The translations under genes and the position numbers were made by a program. 64,000 bases of DNA from UBA7957 sp965222695 (GTDB taxonomy: Bacteria; Pseudomonadota; Gammaproteobacteria; Granulosicoccales; Granulosicoccaceae). The notes under the pieces were generated by a model. It searched no databases. It was not told where the DNA came from and saw only the letters and a program-made list of their open reading frames with translations. The stretch is taken from positions 4,340,001 through 4,404,000 of the forward strand of contig OZ244967.1 in assembly GCA_965222695.1 (NCBI GenBank), written 5' to 3'. Below, one piece after another: positions 25,096-34,229 of the stretch; position 1 is the first letter of the stretch; each line of letters opens with the position of its first letter.

Positions 25096-25974
25096 TTAAG
25101 CCGCTTTTTTCTGCTCTATCAACCGCTGTTCATAATTGTTGGGACTCACGTATCCCAAGTATGAATGCAGACGACAGTTATTGTAGAACATGGAAATGTA
25201 ATCCAAGATATCCTGTTGGGCTTCAAAGCGCGTCTGGTAGCTTTTCCACTGCACACATTCCTGCTTCAGTGTACCAAAGAAACTCTCAACGACAGCGTTA
25301 TCCCAGCAGTCGCCTTTACGACTCATACTGCCTTTGATGCCATGGGCCTTCAGTAACCGCCGAAAGGCTTTGCTGGCGTATTGCGAGCCTCGGTCTGAAT
25401 GGTGAATCAGCCCGGCTTTGGGTCGTCGACGCCAGATCGCCATTTGTAAAGCATCGCAAACCAACTGTTTCTTCATCCTCGAGCTCATGCTCCATCCAAC
25501 CACTTTTCGGCTACACAGGTCGATCACTACGGCCAGATACAACCAGCCCTCCCGAGTCCAGACATAGGTGATATCACTCGCGTACACCTGATCCGGCTGG
25601 TCAACGTCAAATTCACGTTCGAGCAAATTTTCAAATACCGGTTGTTTGTGGTTGCTGTTAGTTGTCACCTTGTATCTCTTACGGTGGCGTACTTGTACAT
25701 TGGCTTCACGCATCAGCTTTCGCGCTCTCTCTCGGCTAGCCGGGAAACCCAGTGCGTTCAGTGCCTTCTTCATTCGGCGGCTGCCATACGTATGATTTGA
25801 GCTCCTGGCGATATCCTGGACCCACTCAATTATCTCCTGATGGACGGGATCTGGTGATTTATTTTCCTGGCTTTTCCTATACTGGTAATACCCATTGCGG
25901 CTGACACCCAAAACCTGACACTGCAGGCTGACGGGGTAGGCATTCTTGTATTGGGTGATAAACGCGTATTTCAT
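25096..25974 (-). CDS. IS3-family transposase OrfB (DDE integrase domain)
   Basis: This 292-residue protein has an N-terminal HTH_21-like region ('SRERARKLMREANVQVRHRK') followed by the rve integrase core. The DDE residues are visible in YASDITYVWT, LIHHSDRGSQY and DNAVVESFFGTLK, and the C-terminus has the usual YISMFYNNCRLHSYLGYVSP. Its ATG overlaps the orfA stop by 4 nt. It normally acts as an OrfAB fusion made by -1 frameshifting and catalyses copy-out/paste-in transposition. It looks full length and probably active. Confidence 0.93.
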   Translation of the reverse strand: MKYAFITQYKNAYPVSLQCQVLGVSRNGYYQYRKSQENKSPDPVHQEIIEWVQDIARSSNHTYGSRRMKKALNALGFPASRERARKLMREANVQVRHRKRYKVTTNSNHKQPVFENLLEREFDVDQPDQVYASDITYVWTREGWLYLAVVIDLCSRKVVGWSMSSRMKKQLVCDALQMAIWRRRPKAGLIHHSDRGSQYASKAFRRLLKAHGIKGSMSRKGDCWDNAVVESFFGTLKQECVQWKSYQTRFEAQQDILDYISMFYNNCRLHSYLGYVSPNNYEQRLIEQKKAA

Positions 25975-26267
25975 TTCGTTTCTGCTGCAAAGAATGCCGT
26001 CGCTTTTTTTAAGATATCTCTCTCCATCTCAAGGCGTTTGTTTTCCGCCTTCAGTCGTTTGATTTCTTCCTGCTCCGGTGTTAGCTTGCCATTGCCCCGG
26101 AAGGCTTGGCCATTCTCAGATTCTCGGTGTTCTTTCACCCACCGTCCCAGCATCTGCTCATTGATGTCTAGGCTCTTGGCCGCCTCTCTACGGGTATAAC
26201 CTTGTTCCAGAACCAGGCTCACTGCGTCCAGCTTAAACTCTTTTGAGTACTTCTTTCGGGTCTTCAT
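25971..26267 (-). CDS. IS3-family OrfA (HTH DNA-binding subunit)
   Basis: This 98-residue protein shows the standard start TRKKYSKEFKLDAVSLVLEQ and an HTH (YTRREAAKSLDINEQMLGRW), followed by a leucine-zipper helix (EIKRLKAENKRLEMERDILK). An A-rich slippery site (TTAAAAAAAGCG, about 26004-26015) close to the C-terminus is in register for a -1 shift into the orfB frame, reading on as SDGILCSRNE before the orfB Met. OrfA alone usually regulates or competes with OrfAB at the terminal repeats. Confidence 0.93.
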   Translation of the reverse strand: MKTRKKYSKEFKLDAVSLVLEQGYTRREAAKSLDINEQMLGRWVKEHRESENGQAFRGNGKLTPEQEEIKRLKAENKRLEMERDILKKATAFFAAETK

Positions 26268-26324
26268 TGATTCTCTTCCTCAGTTAAGTCAATCTTACTT
26301 AACTGAGGTGTACATGACCATTAG

Positions 26325-26831
26325 ACCACCTCACCTGATGCACAGCTAGAGATTATTAAATTCCTTGAACAACGCGAGAAGCGATACTACGTAATTGGAG
26401 CATCTACCCTAGTATCAATAATAGCGCTCATGGGTGCGTTTTTCCTTTTCGTTCTCGAAACTTCAAAATCAACCGCTGAGGTGGAGGCAATTCGCGCGTT
26501 AACTCCAAAAATACAGAAGCTTGATGATGAGCTCGATAGTGCAACTGACCAATTCCAACGTATGAAGGATCAAATCACTGCCGCACACGGTAATATCTTA
26601 GAACAAGATAGAGACCTCAGTGACATAAAACTCAGGGCCGAAAAAGTTTTGGAAGGTCTCAATAAAGCGGAGGGTTCTCTCGCGTTTGGAAGAGAAATGC
26701 TCGAATTAAAATCCAAAATATTATGGCTAGAGAGCCTGGCTAATAGAAACAATACAATTTCCGACCCAAAAGGAAACGACGAACTTGGCAATGGCAACAG
26801 CACACTCGAGGAACGTTTCAATGAACAGTAG
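26325..26831 (+). pseudogene. Membrane coiled-coil protein, 5' end removed by the IS
   Basis: An in-frame stretch runs from just after a TAG at 26322-26324 to the stop at 26831. The first methionine is at 26430, but the frame upstream encodes a coherent cytosolic helix (DAQLEIIKFLEQREKRYY) and the first half of a transmembrane helix (VIGASTLVSIIALMGAFFLF) with no start codon. The original start therefore lay where the IS now is. The remainder is a long charged coiled coil (about 100 residues) with no recognised family. A protein starting at 26430 could still be made but would keep only half the membrane segment. It overlaps the next gene by 11 nt, so the two were one operon. Confidence 0.6.
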
Positions 26832-27390
26832 TATTCGGCACCTAGTGATTTACCCAACTTTTCTAATACTATGGCTGTTTGTAAGGTACGGATACGCATC
26901 TGACTGCTCCGAAAAACTATCGAGTAAATCAACCGTTAATGATCTACTAGCTTGCATCGCCGACATTAGTACAGAGATTAGTTCGCTGAAGAAAGAAGCT
27001 CAAAGTCTGAAGATACCTTCTGATGCAATAATCGCCTTTGACAGACGTGAAGGTTGTCCGCCTGGTTGGGAGCCATTTAGTGCTGCAAACGGCCGCACTA
27101 TTATTGGCGCGGCAACGGCTGAATATTCACATCTAAGCAAGCTGCAGAAAAGACCATTCAGAGCGACCGGAGGTTCGGAGGAGCATACACTGGTAGTTGA
27201 AGAGATACCGAGACATAATCACGACCTACGCGGGCTACTAGATGGTGGTCCTTTACCATGGGGTCATAACACGAAACATTTTGTGCCCATCGTACAAGCA
27301 AGTGTTAAATATGATTGGTACAACGGTGGTGGCAAGCCGCATAACAATATGCCCCCCTACATTGCACTGTTCTTTTGCAAAAAACTATAA
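26821..27390 (+). CDS. Secreted phage-tail-collar-like protein
   Basis: The start is set at the ATG at 26821, preceded by GAGGA at good spacing (189 residues); an ATG at 26785 would overlap the upstream gene more deeply. A signal or anchor segment (about residues 8-26) precedes a short coiled coil and then a collar-like domain: IIAFDRREGCPPGWEPF, GRTIIGA, GGSEEHTL, EIPRHNHDLRG and the closing NMPPYIALFFCKK. These are the hallmarks of tail-collar/short-fibre tips, which bind receptors or sugars. It has no phage neighbours; together with the coiled-coil membrane protein it may form a surface-exposed binding module. Confidence 0.65.
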   Translation: MNSSIRHLVIYPTFLILWLFVRYGYASDCSEKLSSKSTVNDLLACIADISTEISSLKKEAQSLKIPSDAIIAFDRREGCPPGWEPFSAANGRTIIGAATAEYSHLSKLQKRPFRATGGSEEHTLVVEEIPRHNHDLRGLLDGGPLPWGHNTKHFVPIVQASVKYDWYNGGGKPHNNMPPYIALFFCKKL

Positions 27391-27690
27391 TTCTCGTACC
27401 TAGACATAATGGTTTGATATGGAGATATCTTTCCATTTAGGTAATCAATCTGCTGGCAAACTGATAACCCTGGGAGTCGCCACGTTCCTCCAAAACGGAC
27501 GCTGACTAAGAAGGTTCAAAGGACCGGAATGGGCACACTGCCGAATCTGATTTGTAGTGGTTCAGACGACATCTGACACTTACTGGTCTAAACATTATAA
27601 TACCATTAGGTATAAATTTGTTTCACGATACGTTGAATTATCGCGCCTGACACATAGTTCTACTCAACTAAAAGGGAGTGATCTGAAATT
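27391..27690. other. Intergenic region before the patatin gene
   Basis: There are 300 bp with no convincing reading frame. A stretch near 27555-27640 (CAGACGACATCTGACACTTA region, then an AT-rich run) could hold the patatin promoter. A Shine-Dalgarno-like AAAGGGAG lies at 27670-27677. Confidence 0.45.
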
Positions 27691-29202
27691 GTGAGCTTTC
27701 GGAATATTGCGATTGTATTAACCACAGTAGTTATCATTTTCTGGATTGTTGCTGAAAGTTCAAACACGGTAAGAATCAATCCCGTTGAAGGGCAGCATGC
27801 GTTCAAGGGTATCCCCAATACACCAGAACAGAGTATTGGTGTTTGCCTAAGCGGTGGTGGCTATAGGGCTACCCTTTTTCATCTCGGCATGCTATGGCGT
27901 ATGAATGAACTGGGGATGTTGCCGAGAATTGGTTCAATCACAGCAGTTTCTGGTGGAGCAATATTGGCTGCCCACGTTGGTCTAGTTTGGGATGACCTGG
28001 TGTTTTCTGATGAAACAGACATAGCTTCAAACTTTTATGATGTGGTTATTAAACCTGTGTTGAATGGCACATCTGCAACCATAGATGTACCTAGTATAGT
28101 AATCGGTGCATTAACTCCATCCAGCGCATCTGTCCAATTGGTCTCTAGACTAAATAAGAATTTTTATCAAAATAAAAAACTAACTGATTTCACAGCAGAC
28201 GGACCAAGCATCACATTGCGTGCGTCCGCAGTTCAAACCAAAACAGGCTGGTGGTTTTCCCGTGAATACATGGGTGGTGAAATCTTCGGAATCCTACCGG
28301 TGGGTGATACAGAGGTTGCCGTAGCTGTAGCTAGCTCGGCAGGTTATCCGCCTTTGCTAGCACCGACTATCCTGGATGTCTCTCGCTTACCAGGAGTAGA
28401 ACGCGGTTGGCGCGAGAGGGAGAACCGCTTCGATTCGAATCCTCAGATCGCGGAGTTCTGGTCACACAGAAACGAAAGCATAGAAGCAATCGCGAAAGAT
28501 TTTAAATTGGCTGACGGAGGGATAATCAATAACATCGGTTCCGAGGGATGCCTCAATGTCGATATTAAAGATGCACTGATAGTGAGCTCAGCATCTGGCT
28601 TTGACAGCCTAATAGTTGACGTAGGCAATAATTGGCTATCGCAAGGAATGCGTGCGATTGATATGACCTATCTATCGAAAGAGAGATATATCACAGAGAA
28701 TCTTTTCCGCAATGATAGCCGCGAAGGACGAACAATAATTCTTTCTAAATTGAGTGGATCTGATATTGGGCGTTTTGTGGCTGGTAGAGAGAAAATACTC
28801 CAAGCAGTTAAGATACTTGCTGATAGTGACAACGAAGAATCGAGTTGGGCAAAAGGTGTTTACGACGCATGGACTGTAAATTTACAAAAGCGCTACCAAA
28901 CGCTGGAAAAACAGGCGTTTAACCTGATGGTTAGCGCTAGCGTCCCGACACGCTTGAAAGGACTCTCGCGGAAAAGTCAGCAGGATATTTTCAACGCTGG
29001 ATATATGATGTTTGAGAATAACCTAAGACGTGCAGTCGATAAACGGCATAGAATTAAACGGAAGACGTTTGAGATTATGCTTGAGGCGGAAAATAAAGTC
29101 ATAAAGGGGAAAATTGTAAAGTCTTTGCGTGAACTATCACCCGATTGGATTCCTCACTACTGGACTGCCGCACCAGTTTACTTTGAGTTATATCGCAACT
29201 AA
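27691..29202 (+). CDS. Membrane-anchored patatin-like phospholipase
   Basis: This 503-residue protein starts at a GTG with a purine-rich site upstream. An N-terminal hydrophobic helix (about residues 5-21) serves as signal or anchor. The patatin domain is clear. The oxyanion-hole loop is LSGGGYRA (about 53-60), the nucleophile is Ser87 in AVSGGA (first position of the GxSxG elbow is Ala, a known variant), and the catalytic Asp275 is in LADGGIINN. The enzyme is expected to hydrolyse phospholipids or other acyl esters. The C-terminal 200 residues are helical and unassigned. It lies between the collar-like protein and the DUF2235 hydrolase, all on the plus strand. Confidence 0.82.
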   Translation: MSFRNIAIVLTTVVIIFWIVAESSNTVRINPVEGQHAFKGIPNTPEQSIGVCLSGGGYRATLFHLGMLWRMNELGMLPRIGSITAVSGGAILAAHVGLVWDDLVFSDETDIASNFYDVVIKPVLNGTSATIDVPSIVIGALTPSSASVQLVSRLNKNFYQNKKLTDFTADGPSITLRASAVQTKTGWWFSREYMGGEIFGILPVGDTEVAVAVASSAGYPPLLAPTILDVSRLPGVERGWRERENRFDSNPQIAEFWSHRNESIEAIAKDFKLADGGIINNIGSEGCLNVDIKDALIVSSASGFDSLIVDVGNNWLSQGMRAIDMTYLSKERYITENLFRNDSREGRTIILSKLSGSDIGRFVAGREKILQAVKILADSDNEESSWAKGVYDAWTVNLQKRYQTLEKQAFNLMVSASVPTRLKGLSRKSQQDIFNAGYMMFENNLRRAVDKRHRIKRKTFEIMLEAENKVIKGKIVKSLRELSPDWIPHYWTAAPVYFELYRN

Positions 29203-29545
29203 ACCATGCAAATGCAGTTAGATGATACTCTAAATGCCGAAGGTGTGTAGTTCTACAATCGGCCATCAAGCGGATATTCAGAGTTCTTTTTTTGGTCGGT
29301 TTGAACTTCTCCAAAGCTGCCATAAAATACACTGCTTTCGCCGCACGTCACTGTAAGAAATCTCGGTGCTGTCTCAGCGAGTTTACGTTGAATATATGCG
29401 GCCGAAAAGGAATTGGCAGGCTAGAGAGGATGGTCAAATCTTTGAGAATAGTTTTGGGTGATGGGCGTATAAGTGATTTATTGACGTACGTTGCAGTTCC
29501 GTGGTAACAATAAGTTCTCAACGGATTTAGGGATTATATGGAACA
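29203..29545. other. Intergenic region before the DUF2235 gene
   Basis: There are 343 bp. A 71-codon frame at 29292-29507 starts with a poor codon and has no recognisable product, so I do not call it. The gap probably contains the promoter of the next gene. Confidence 0.45.
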
Positions 29546-30745
29546 ATGAAAAACTTTATTTCGGTGCTTGTACTCGCAGCAATTATTGTTTTATCTACAG
29601 CCGCAAATGCAGAGAAAATTATTATCAACATTGACGGCACAAACAACCAACCTGAGGATGGTATAGATCGACATGATCGAGATTTTCTCGATTACATCAG
29701 GGAAACCAAAGAAATAATAAAAGATGAAAGTATAAGCAACGTGCTTAAGGCGCACTTGTTCTTTGGCGGCTCCATACCAAACAGCATGGAGAGCACAAAC
29801 GGTCAAATTTCTCTTTACTATGTTGGAGTCGGAAATCATGAGCAGTACGATAGTGTTTTAGAGCGGATCGATGGTAAATTGGAGGCTGCGATTGCGAAGG
29901 ATGATCCTGACAAGATACACGGGAGGATCATCTCGGATCTTGCGAGTATTTACAAGGAAAATGATGAGCTTTATATATTTGGCTTTAGTAGAGGAGCCGC
30001 AATAGCCAGGCGATTAGCTCAACGCCTTGATAAAAACGGACTTACTCTAAGCAGTGATATAATAATATCCAAACCAGAAATTACGTTTCTTGGAGTGTGG
30101 GATACGGTGTCGTCCTTTGGAATACCCAATGCTAATGGCAGTGTGCCCGACTCAACTGATATTGAAGAAGTCAACGGAAAAATAGCGAGCAACATTATTC
30201 AGGCATACCACTTGGTTGCAATCGATGAACTTCGAAATACGTTTCAACCCACTCTAATGCAACTAGAACCGAAGGTTACCGAGATATGGTTTCCCGGGGT
30301 TCACAGTGATGTGGGCGGCGGTTATTTGAATGACGGGTTGTCGGATATCGCGCTGGAATTCATGTTGGAAAGAGCAGAGGAAATTGCAAAACTCAGTGTG
30401 CTGGATCTTGAAGATGAAGAAGATTGCAACTCGATTAAATTAAAATTGGGTGAGATTGAAATAGATCGCCTTAAAATTGTTCCAGACATCAAAGCAAAGC
30501 TGCATCGCCCAGAACAGTTTAAACCGAGCTCATTGGTGGGATTTCGTAATATTAAAGTATCTGGAAGTGACACTACTGATAAAAAACCATTGATTCATCC
30601 ATCAGTGCTCAAGCGCCGAGACGAACTTGGAGTCGAAAATCTCGGTGAAAATCTGCAAAAGTTGCTCGAGAGCAAAGAAAACTATGAGGTTTATAGCTGG
30701 ACAAGCCCCTCGGAATACTCGGAAACCCAAATTGCGTGTGATTAG
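29546..30745 (+). CDS. Exported DUF2235 (Tle1-type) alpha/beta hydrolase
   Basis: This 399-residue protein has a clean signal peptide (cut near ANA/E at residue 22). The DUF2235 hallmarks are present in order: IDGTNN (about 29-34), GFSRGA with nucleophile Ser148, FLGVWDTVSSF, VAIDELRNTFQPT and EIWFPGVHSDVGGGY, which supplies Asp and nearby His. The family includes T6SS phospholipase effectors (Tle1), but effectors lack signal peptides, so this member acts in the periplasm or outside. The C-terminal third is acidic and unassigned. It forms a lipase-rich cassette with the patatin. Confidence 0.82.
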   Translation: MKNFISVLVLAAIIVLSTAANAEKIIINIDGTNNQPEDGIDRHDRDFLDYIRETKEIIKDESISNVLKAHLFFGGSIPNSMESTNGQISLYYVGVGNHEQYDSVLERIDGKLEAAIAKDDPDKIHGRIISDLASIYKENDELYIFGFSRGAAIARRLAQRLDKNGLTLSSDIIISKPEITFLGVWDTVSSFGIPNANGSVPDSTDIEEVNGKIASNIIQAYHLVAIDELRNTFQPTLMQLEPKVTEIWFPGVHSDVGGGYLNDGLSDIALEFMLERAEEIAKLSVLDLEDEEDCNSIKLKLGEIEIDRLKIVPDIKAKLHRPEQFKPSSLVGFRNIKVSGSDTTDKKPLIHPSVLKRRDELGVENLGENLQKLLESKENYEVYSWTSPSEYSETQIACD

Positions 30746-31090
30746 TGACTGATGATCGTGTTCCTTGTGAAGCGCAGCAAAAGACGGATGTTTGTGATCT
30801 GCAAGTTTTCTCGATGGTGCTGAAAGTTGATCATTCGTACTGAACGACAACAAAGAGGACAGAGCAGACGGAAGGGGCTTGTAATAAAAATATTTTGTAT
30901 AATAAGCGAATGTCTCTTGTGGGCACCGACCTGCCTGTTCGCCTGCAATAGTGCAAACCATTTTGTAAATTGGTAAAACCAAAAGTCACTGAACGGCATG
31001 TCCCGGCCAATTTCAGTCTATAACTGTACGATTTCAACCGTCCGCTTTATCATCTAAAGTGGCGAGTCGTTTTTACAAGGAGATAGACCA
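30746..31090. other. Intergenic region at the left edge of the GC-rich block
   Basis: There are 345 bp, AT-rich, with a TATTTTGTATAATAAG run near 30890-30905 that could be a -10 region. There is no supported gene. The base composition switches sharply upward shortly after this stretch. Confidence 0.45.
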
Positions 31091-33706
31091 TTGGAAGAAG
31101 ACGTTATACACCGCGAAAAAATCGATCTCCGGGATGACCCGGAAATTTTATCACCGCCGATTGTCTTGCAGGCTTATGCGTGCGGCACGAGCGTGACGGT
31201 CACGTCCTTCGTGCCTCAGGCCGAGATTGAACTGGATGTAGAAGGAACCTCTACTATTCGCACCGCTGGCTATCCTGATCCGGATGGTTTCACTTTCACA
31301 GGCCTGACACCACTTCAACCAGGGAAGAAAATCCGTGCGCGTCAACACTCTGACGGCGCAACCAGCGATTGGTCGGTCACGATCAACGTTGTTGATTCTC
31401 GCGAGGAATATCCCGCCGGACCGCCACGCCCCGAGATATCACCCTCCCCGGTCTTTGAATGCGGATCGCGCACAGGCGTCGCCAACCTGTTGAGCGGGTG
31501 CAATGTGTGGATCCTTGCGGATGGCACACAGGTCGGTCGCGTCGAGGGTGCGAAAGAGCATCAGGGCGTCAACGTCAATCCCGATTACGGCTTAAATCAG
31601 GCGGTGCGGGCTCGGGCCGAGCTGTGCGGAGATGAAAGCCCGTTTTCCATTGAATACAATTCAGGCCCGGCGCCCAATCCTTTGCCGACGCCCTTGATTG
31701 ACGATGCTTTTGACACTAGCAAGCGCATCCGGATCACCAATCTGGTGAACGGCGCGCGTTTTCAGGTGACCCGCAGTAGTGGCGGAATGTCGGGCACCTA
31801 TCGGACATGGGGGCACGCGCATTTGGTCACGATGGACCCACCCGCCTCGTCAGGCGATAAGGTCGTACAAACCATGTGCGCCTCCAATCCACCTTCCGAT
31901 CCGGGCAGCATCACCGTGTTGCCTTGCTCCGAACTGCCACCGCCTGTGGTGCATCCCATTCAAACCGGTGCCACTACTGTTGTCGTGACCGATTGGGCTG
32001 CGGGCGCACGTATCAAGGTATTTCAGGGCACGGAAAAGATCGGCGATGGTGGTCCTTCAGCTATTTCGCTGACGCGCCCCATCGAAGCGGACGTGCCTGT
32101 TTACGTGATCCAGCAGGTCGGCGATTGCATCAGCGAATTTGCGCGTGTGGTCAATTCCCGCTGCGTCGAGCCTCCGACTAGCGGTAACCCGGCTGGCCTC
32201 AACCTGTTCCCCATCGGTTTCGCGAACTTCGAGGATGGCGACTTCAAAGGCAGCGTCTATTACCCGGCCGAGGATGACGGCCAGAACCAGCCCTTCAATG
32301 AACGCTGGGCCAATATTCGCCGCAGCCCGATCGTGATCATGGCACATGGCAATCATGGCACAGTGTACGACCCCAATAACCGAACAAATGAGTCGTCAGA
32401 GAACTGTGGTGGATTTAGTCCAAGCGTGCACACGGCTATTTTGCAAAACCATACCGGCTACCGCTATCTTCAGCGGCAACTTGCGCGCATGGGGATCATA
32501 GCGGTTTCCGTGGATTGCAACGCGACGAATGGATGCACCGGCAACTCATTGACAAACATCGAACAGCGTGCCGACCTGATTCTTGGGTCGCTCAATCATT
32601 TCCGCGATCTCGACGGGGCAGGCGATGCTATTTTCGGCGACCGCATTGATTTCGAAAATGTGGGTTTCCTTGGCCATTCCCGCGGCGGAGAGGCTGTAAT
32701 CATGGCCGCCAATCAGGCGCAGTCGCTCGACGCTCGTGCGCGCGCCGTGATCTCGCTCGCGCCGGTCAACCATAATGTCGTCTTACCCGATGGCTATGCC
32801 TTCATGTCGATGCTCGCCGCCAATGACGGAGATGTAAGCACGGTCCCCGGTGCCAAATTCTATGATTTGGCCACGCCCGCGCCATTCAAGTCGCAAGTCT
32901 TCATCGACAGAGCGAACCACAATTTCTTCAATAGAGAGTGGGTGAGTGATGAAGATGGGCGGGCAAACTCGGCGATCCTAAGCCGGGTGCAATGCGAGCG
33001 CATTCTGTCCCGTTATGGGTGCGCCTTGTTCAGAACCCATCTTTTGGGGCATGATCTGTCTGACTATCTGACCTATCGCCTCAAGCCAGGCGGTGTCGAA
33101 ACCGAGAATGTCCATCTGTCTTTCGAATGGGAAGGGCAGGCAATGGTCGACGATCACGAACAACCAGGAGGCATTGGAACCAATACGATGGGCGAACCCA
33201 CGGCACAGTCTTCGGGGATGTTTGCGGACGAGTTCGAGCTCCATCAGGCCGGTAGCGTCTCGCCCAGCACGTTCTGGGGCAACACCAAAGGGATGATTGT
33301 CAAGGGTCGACGTGGCAGCTTATTCCAGACACGCCTTAATGGCTCGGCCAATTTCTCGGGCGATGAAGGCATGTTCGAGATTTGGGTGCGTGTGGCCGAG
33401 GTCTCCAATGGTGGGCTCAACCCAGCGGATGGACCGGTGTTCGATCTCGGCATCGAAGACAGCTCGGAACAGCGCGCTTGGGCCTCGTCCGACAATGTGG
33501 GTGGCATACCACGCCCATTCGAGAACCCACCTGTCACGGGCACGAAATCCATGATGTCGACCCTGCGCTTCCCGATCCATTGCTTCCAGCCCGAGGAAAG
33601 GCAGTTGAAACTGGCGAATATCGAAGCGATCTATGTTCGGATCGGTGAGGATGATCGGCCGGCCTTTGCGCTCGACATTCTGCAAATCGTAAAAATTGAC
33701 AACTAA
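31091..33706 (+). CDS. Multidomain alpha/beta hydrolase with four N-terminal beta-sandwich repeats
   Basis: This 871-residue protein starts at a TTG preceded by AAGGAG at 9-10 bp. Four repeats of about 90 residues occupy positions 20-370, each with a P-rich strand then a 'VTVTxxxxGAxIxV'-like core. The hydrolase domain follows (about 375-660) and resembles chlorophyllase/PAF-acetylhydrolase enzymes: IVIMAHGNHG for the oxyanion region and GFLGHSRGG with nucleophile Ser530. A further beta-rich domain ends the protein. No signal peptide is visible. Codon use is strikingly GC-rich compared with both flanks, showing recent transfer from a high-GC donor. Substrate unknown. Confidence 0.75.
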   Translation: MEEDVIHREKIDLRDDPEILSPPIVLQAYACGTSVTVTSFVPQAEIELDVEGTSTIRTAGYPDPDGFTFTGLTPLQPGKKIRARQHSDGATSDWSVTINVVDSREEYPAGPPRPEISPSPVFECGSRTGVANLLSGCNVWILADGTQVGRVEGAKEHQGVNVNPDYGLNQAVRARAELCGDESPFSIEYNSGPAPNPLPTPLIDDAFDTSKRIRITNLVNGARFQVTRSSGGMSGTYRTWGHAHLVTMDPPASSGDKVVQTMCASNPPSDPGSITVLPCSELPPPVVHPIQTGATTVVVTDWAAGARIKVFQGTEKIGDGGPSAISLTRPIEADVPVYVIQQVGDCISEFARVVNSRCVEPPTSGNPAGLNLFPIGFANFEDGDFKGSVYYPAEDDGQNQPFNERWANIRRSPIVIMAHGNHGTVYDPNNRTNESSENCGGFSPSVHTAILQNHTGYRYLQRQLARMGIIAVSVDCNATNGCTGNSLTNIEQRADLILGSLNHFRDLDGAGDAIFGDRIDFENVGFLGHSRGGEAVIMAANQAQSLDARARAVISLAPVNHNVVLPDGYAFMSMLAANDGDVSTVPGAKFYDLATPAPFKSQVFIDRANHNFFNREWVSDEDGRANSAILSRVQCERILSRYGCALFRTHLLGHDLSDYLTYRLKPGGVETENVHLSFEWEGQAMVDDHEQPGGIGTNTMGEPTAQSSGMFADEFELHQAGSVSPSTFWGNTKGMIVKGRRGSLFQTRLNGSANFSGDEGMFEIWVRVAEVSNGGLNPADGPVFDLGIEDSSEQRAWASSDNVGGIPRPFENPPVTGTKSMMSTLRFPIHCFQPEERQLKLANIEAIYVRIGEDDRPAFALDILQIVKIDN

Positions 33707-34185
33707 TGCGATGGGGCGTTCTGATCACATGCGTTGCAATCGCACTCGCGTCGCTCCAGATCGCCGCCGGATCATGTTTTCGAAAGGAAAATGAAATGAC
33801 AGGTTCAGACAGTACGAATGCCAAGAACCCACGGCCCGCCATGCGGCAAAATCTGCCCGTGATCCTCGATCTTGTGATCGAACGGCGAGAGTATGAGCCA
33901 CCGAAACATAAGTTTCTGAAATCAGTGCTCAGTGACGAAAAAGAAGTGATCGTCTTTCGGGTTCAGATCGCGGGCCAAATGAGCAACACGACCGGGATGA
34001 GCCCGATGCTGTATGTCGGTGATGTGATGCTGAAAGAGTTCGAGCAGGTCGAGAAGGGCGTCTATGACTTTTTTGCCTTCTCGCGCGACATCGAAGCAAT
34101 AGAAGAGGGCGCACCGATCACCTTTGGATGGATGGGCAAGACACCAGACAGCAGAAAAAGCGAGTTCCGCTTCAAGCGACCCTGA
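33706..34185 (+). CDS. Small exported protein co-transferred with the hydrolase
   Basis: This 159-residue protein has an ATG that overlaps the upstream stop by one base (TAATG). Its first 22 residues look like a signal peptide ending at AAGS/C, and the mature part is a compact beta-rich domain of unknown family. It has the same GC-rich composition as the hydrolase, so the two arrived together. An accessory or immunity-like partner is possible but unproven. Confidence 0.55.
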   Translation: MRWGVLITCVAIALASLQIAAGSCFRKENEMTGSDSTNAKNPRPAMRQNLPVILDLVIERREYEPPKHKFLKSVLSDEKEVIVFRVQIAGQMSNTTGMSPMLYVGDVMLKEFEQVEKGVYDFFAFSRDIEAIEEGAPITFGWMGKTPDSRKSEFRFKRP

Positions 34186-34202
34186 GGAGAATTGAAATCT
34201 GA

Positions 34203-34229
34203 AGCGCGCGGTCGAACGGGTCGCGCGCT
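34203..34229 (+). terminator. GC-rich hairpin ending the transferred hydrolase operon
   Basis: An 8-bp perfect stem AGCGCGCG/CGCGCGCT with an 11-nt loop lies 17 bp after the stop at 34185. The T tract after it is weak (GATCTTTTC some 10 bp on). It marks the approximate right edge of the GC-rich block. Confidence 0.45.

Larger units (their letters stand above)
25084..26314 (-). mobile_element. IS3-family insertion sequence, apparently intact
   Basis: About 1.23 kb containing overlapping orfA and orfB on the minus strand. Imperfect terminal inverted repeats are visible: TACACCCCAGTTAAG (25086-25100) on the left and CTTAACTGAGGTGTA (26298-26312) on the right, 14 of 15 matching as complements. 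The exact outer bases and a 3-bp target duplication cannot be settled by eye. Just inside the right end is a palindrome (TCAGTTAAGT, CAATCT, then its complement). The element interrupts a membrane coiled-coil gene whose remaining part begins at about 26325. Confidence 0.85.

Noticed and set aside
29292..29507. 71-codon open frame between the patatin and DUF2235 genes
   Set aside because: Poor start codon, low-complexity basic/Cys product and no Shine-Dalgarno; more likely a promoter region.
29546..30745. DUF2235 protein as a type VI secretion effector (Tle1)
   Set aside because: It has an ordinary signal peptide and no VgrG, Hcp, PAAR or immunity gene nearby.
33244..33842. Several overlapping open frames on the minus strand under the GC-rich hydrolase
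   Set aside because: High GC makes stop codons rare on the opposite strand; the plus-strand gene has clear hydrolase motifs and the antisense products resemble nothing.
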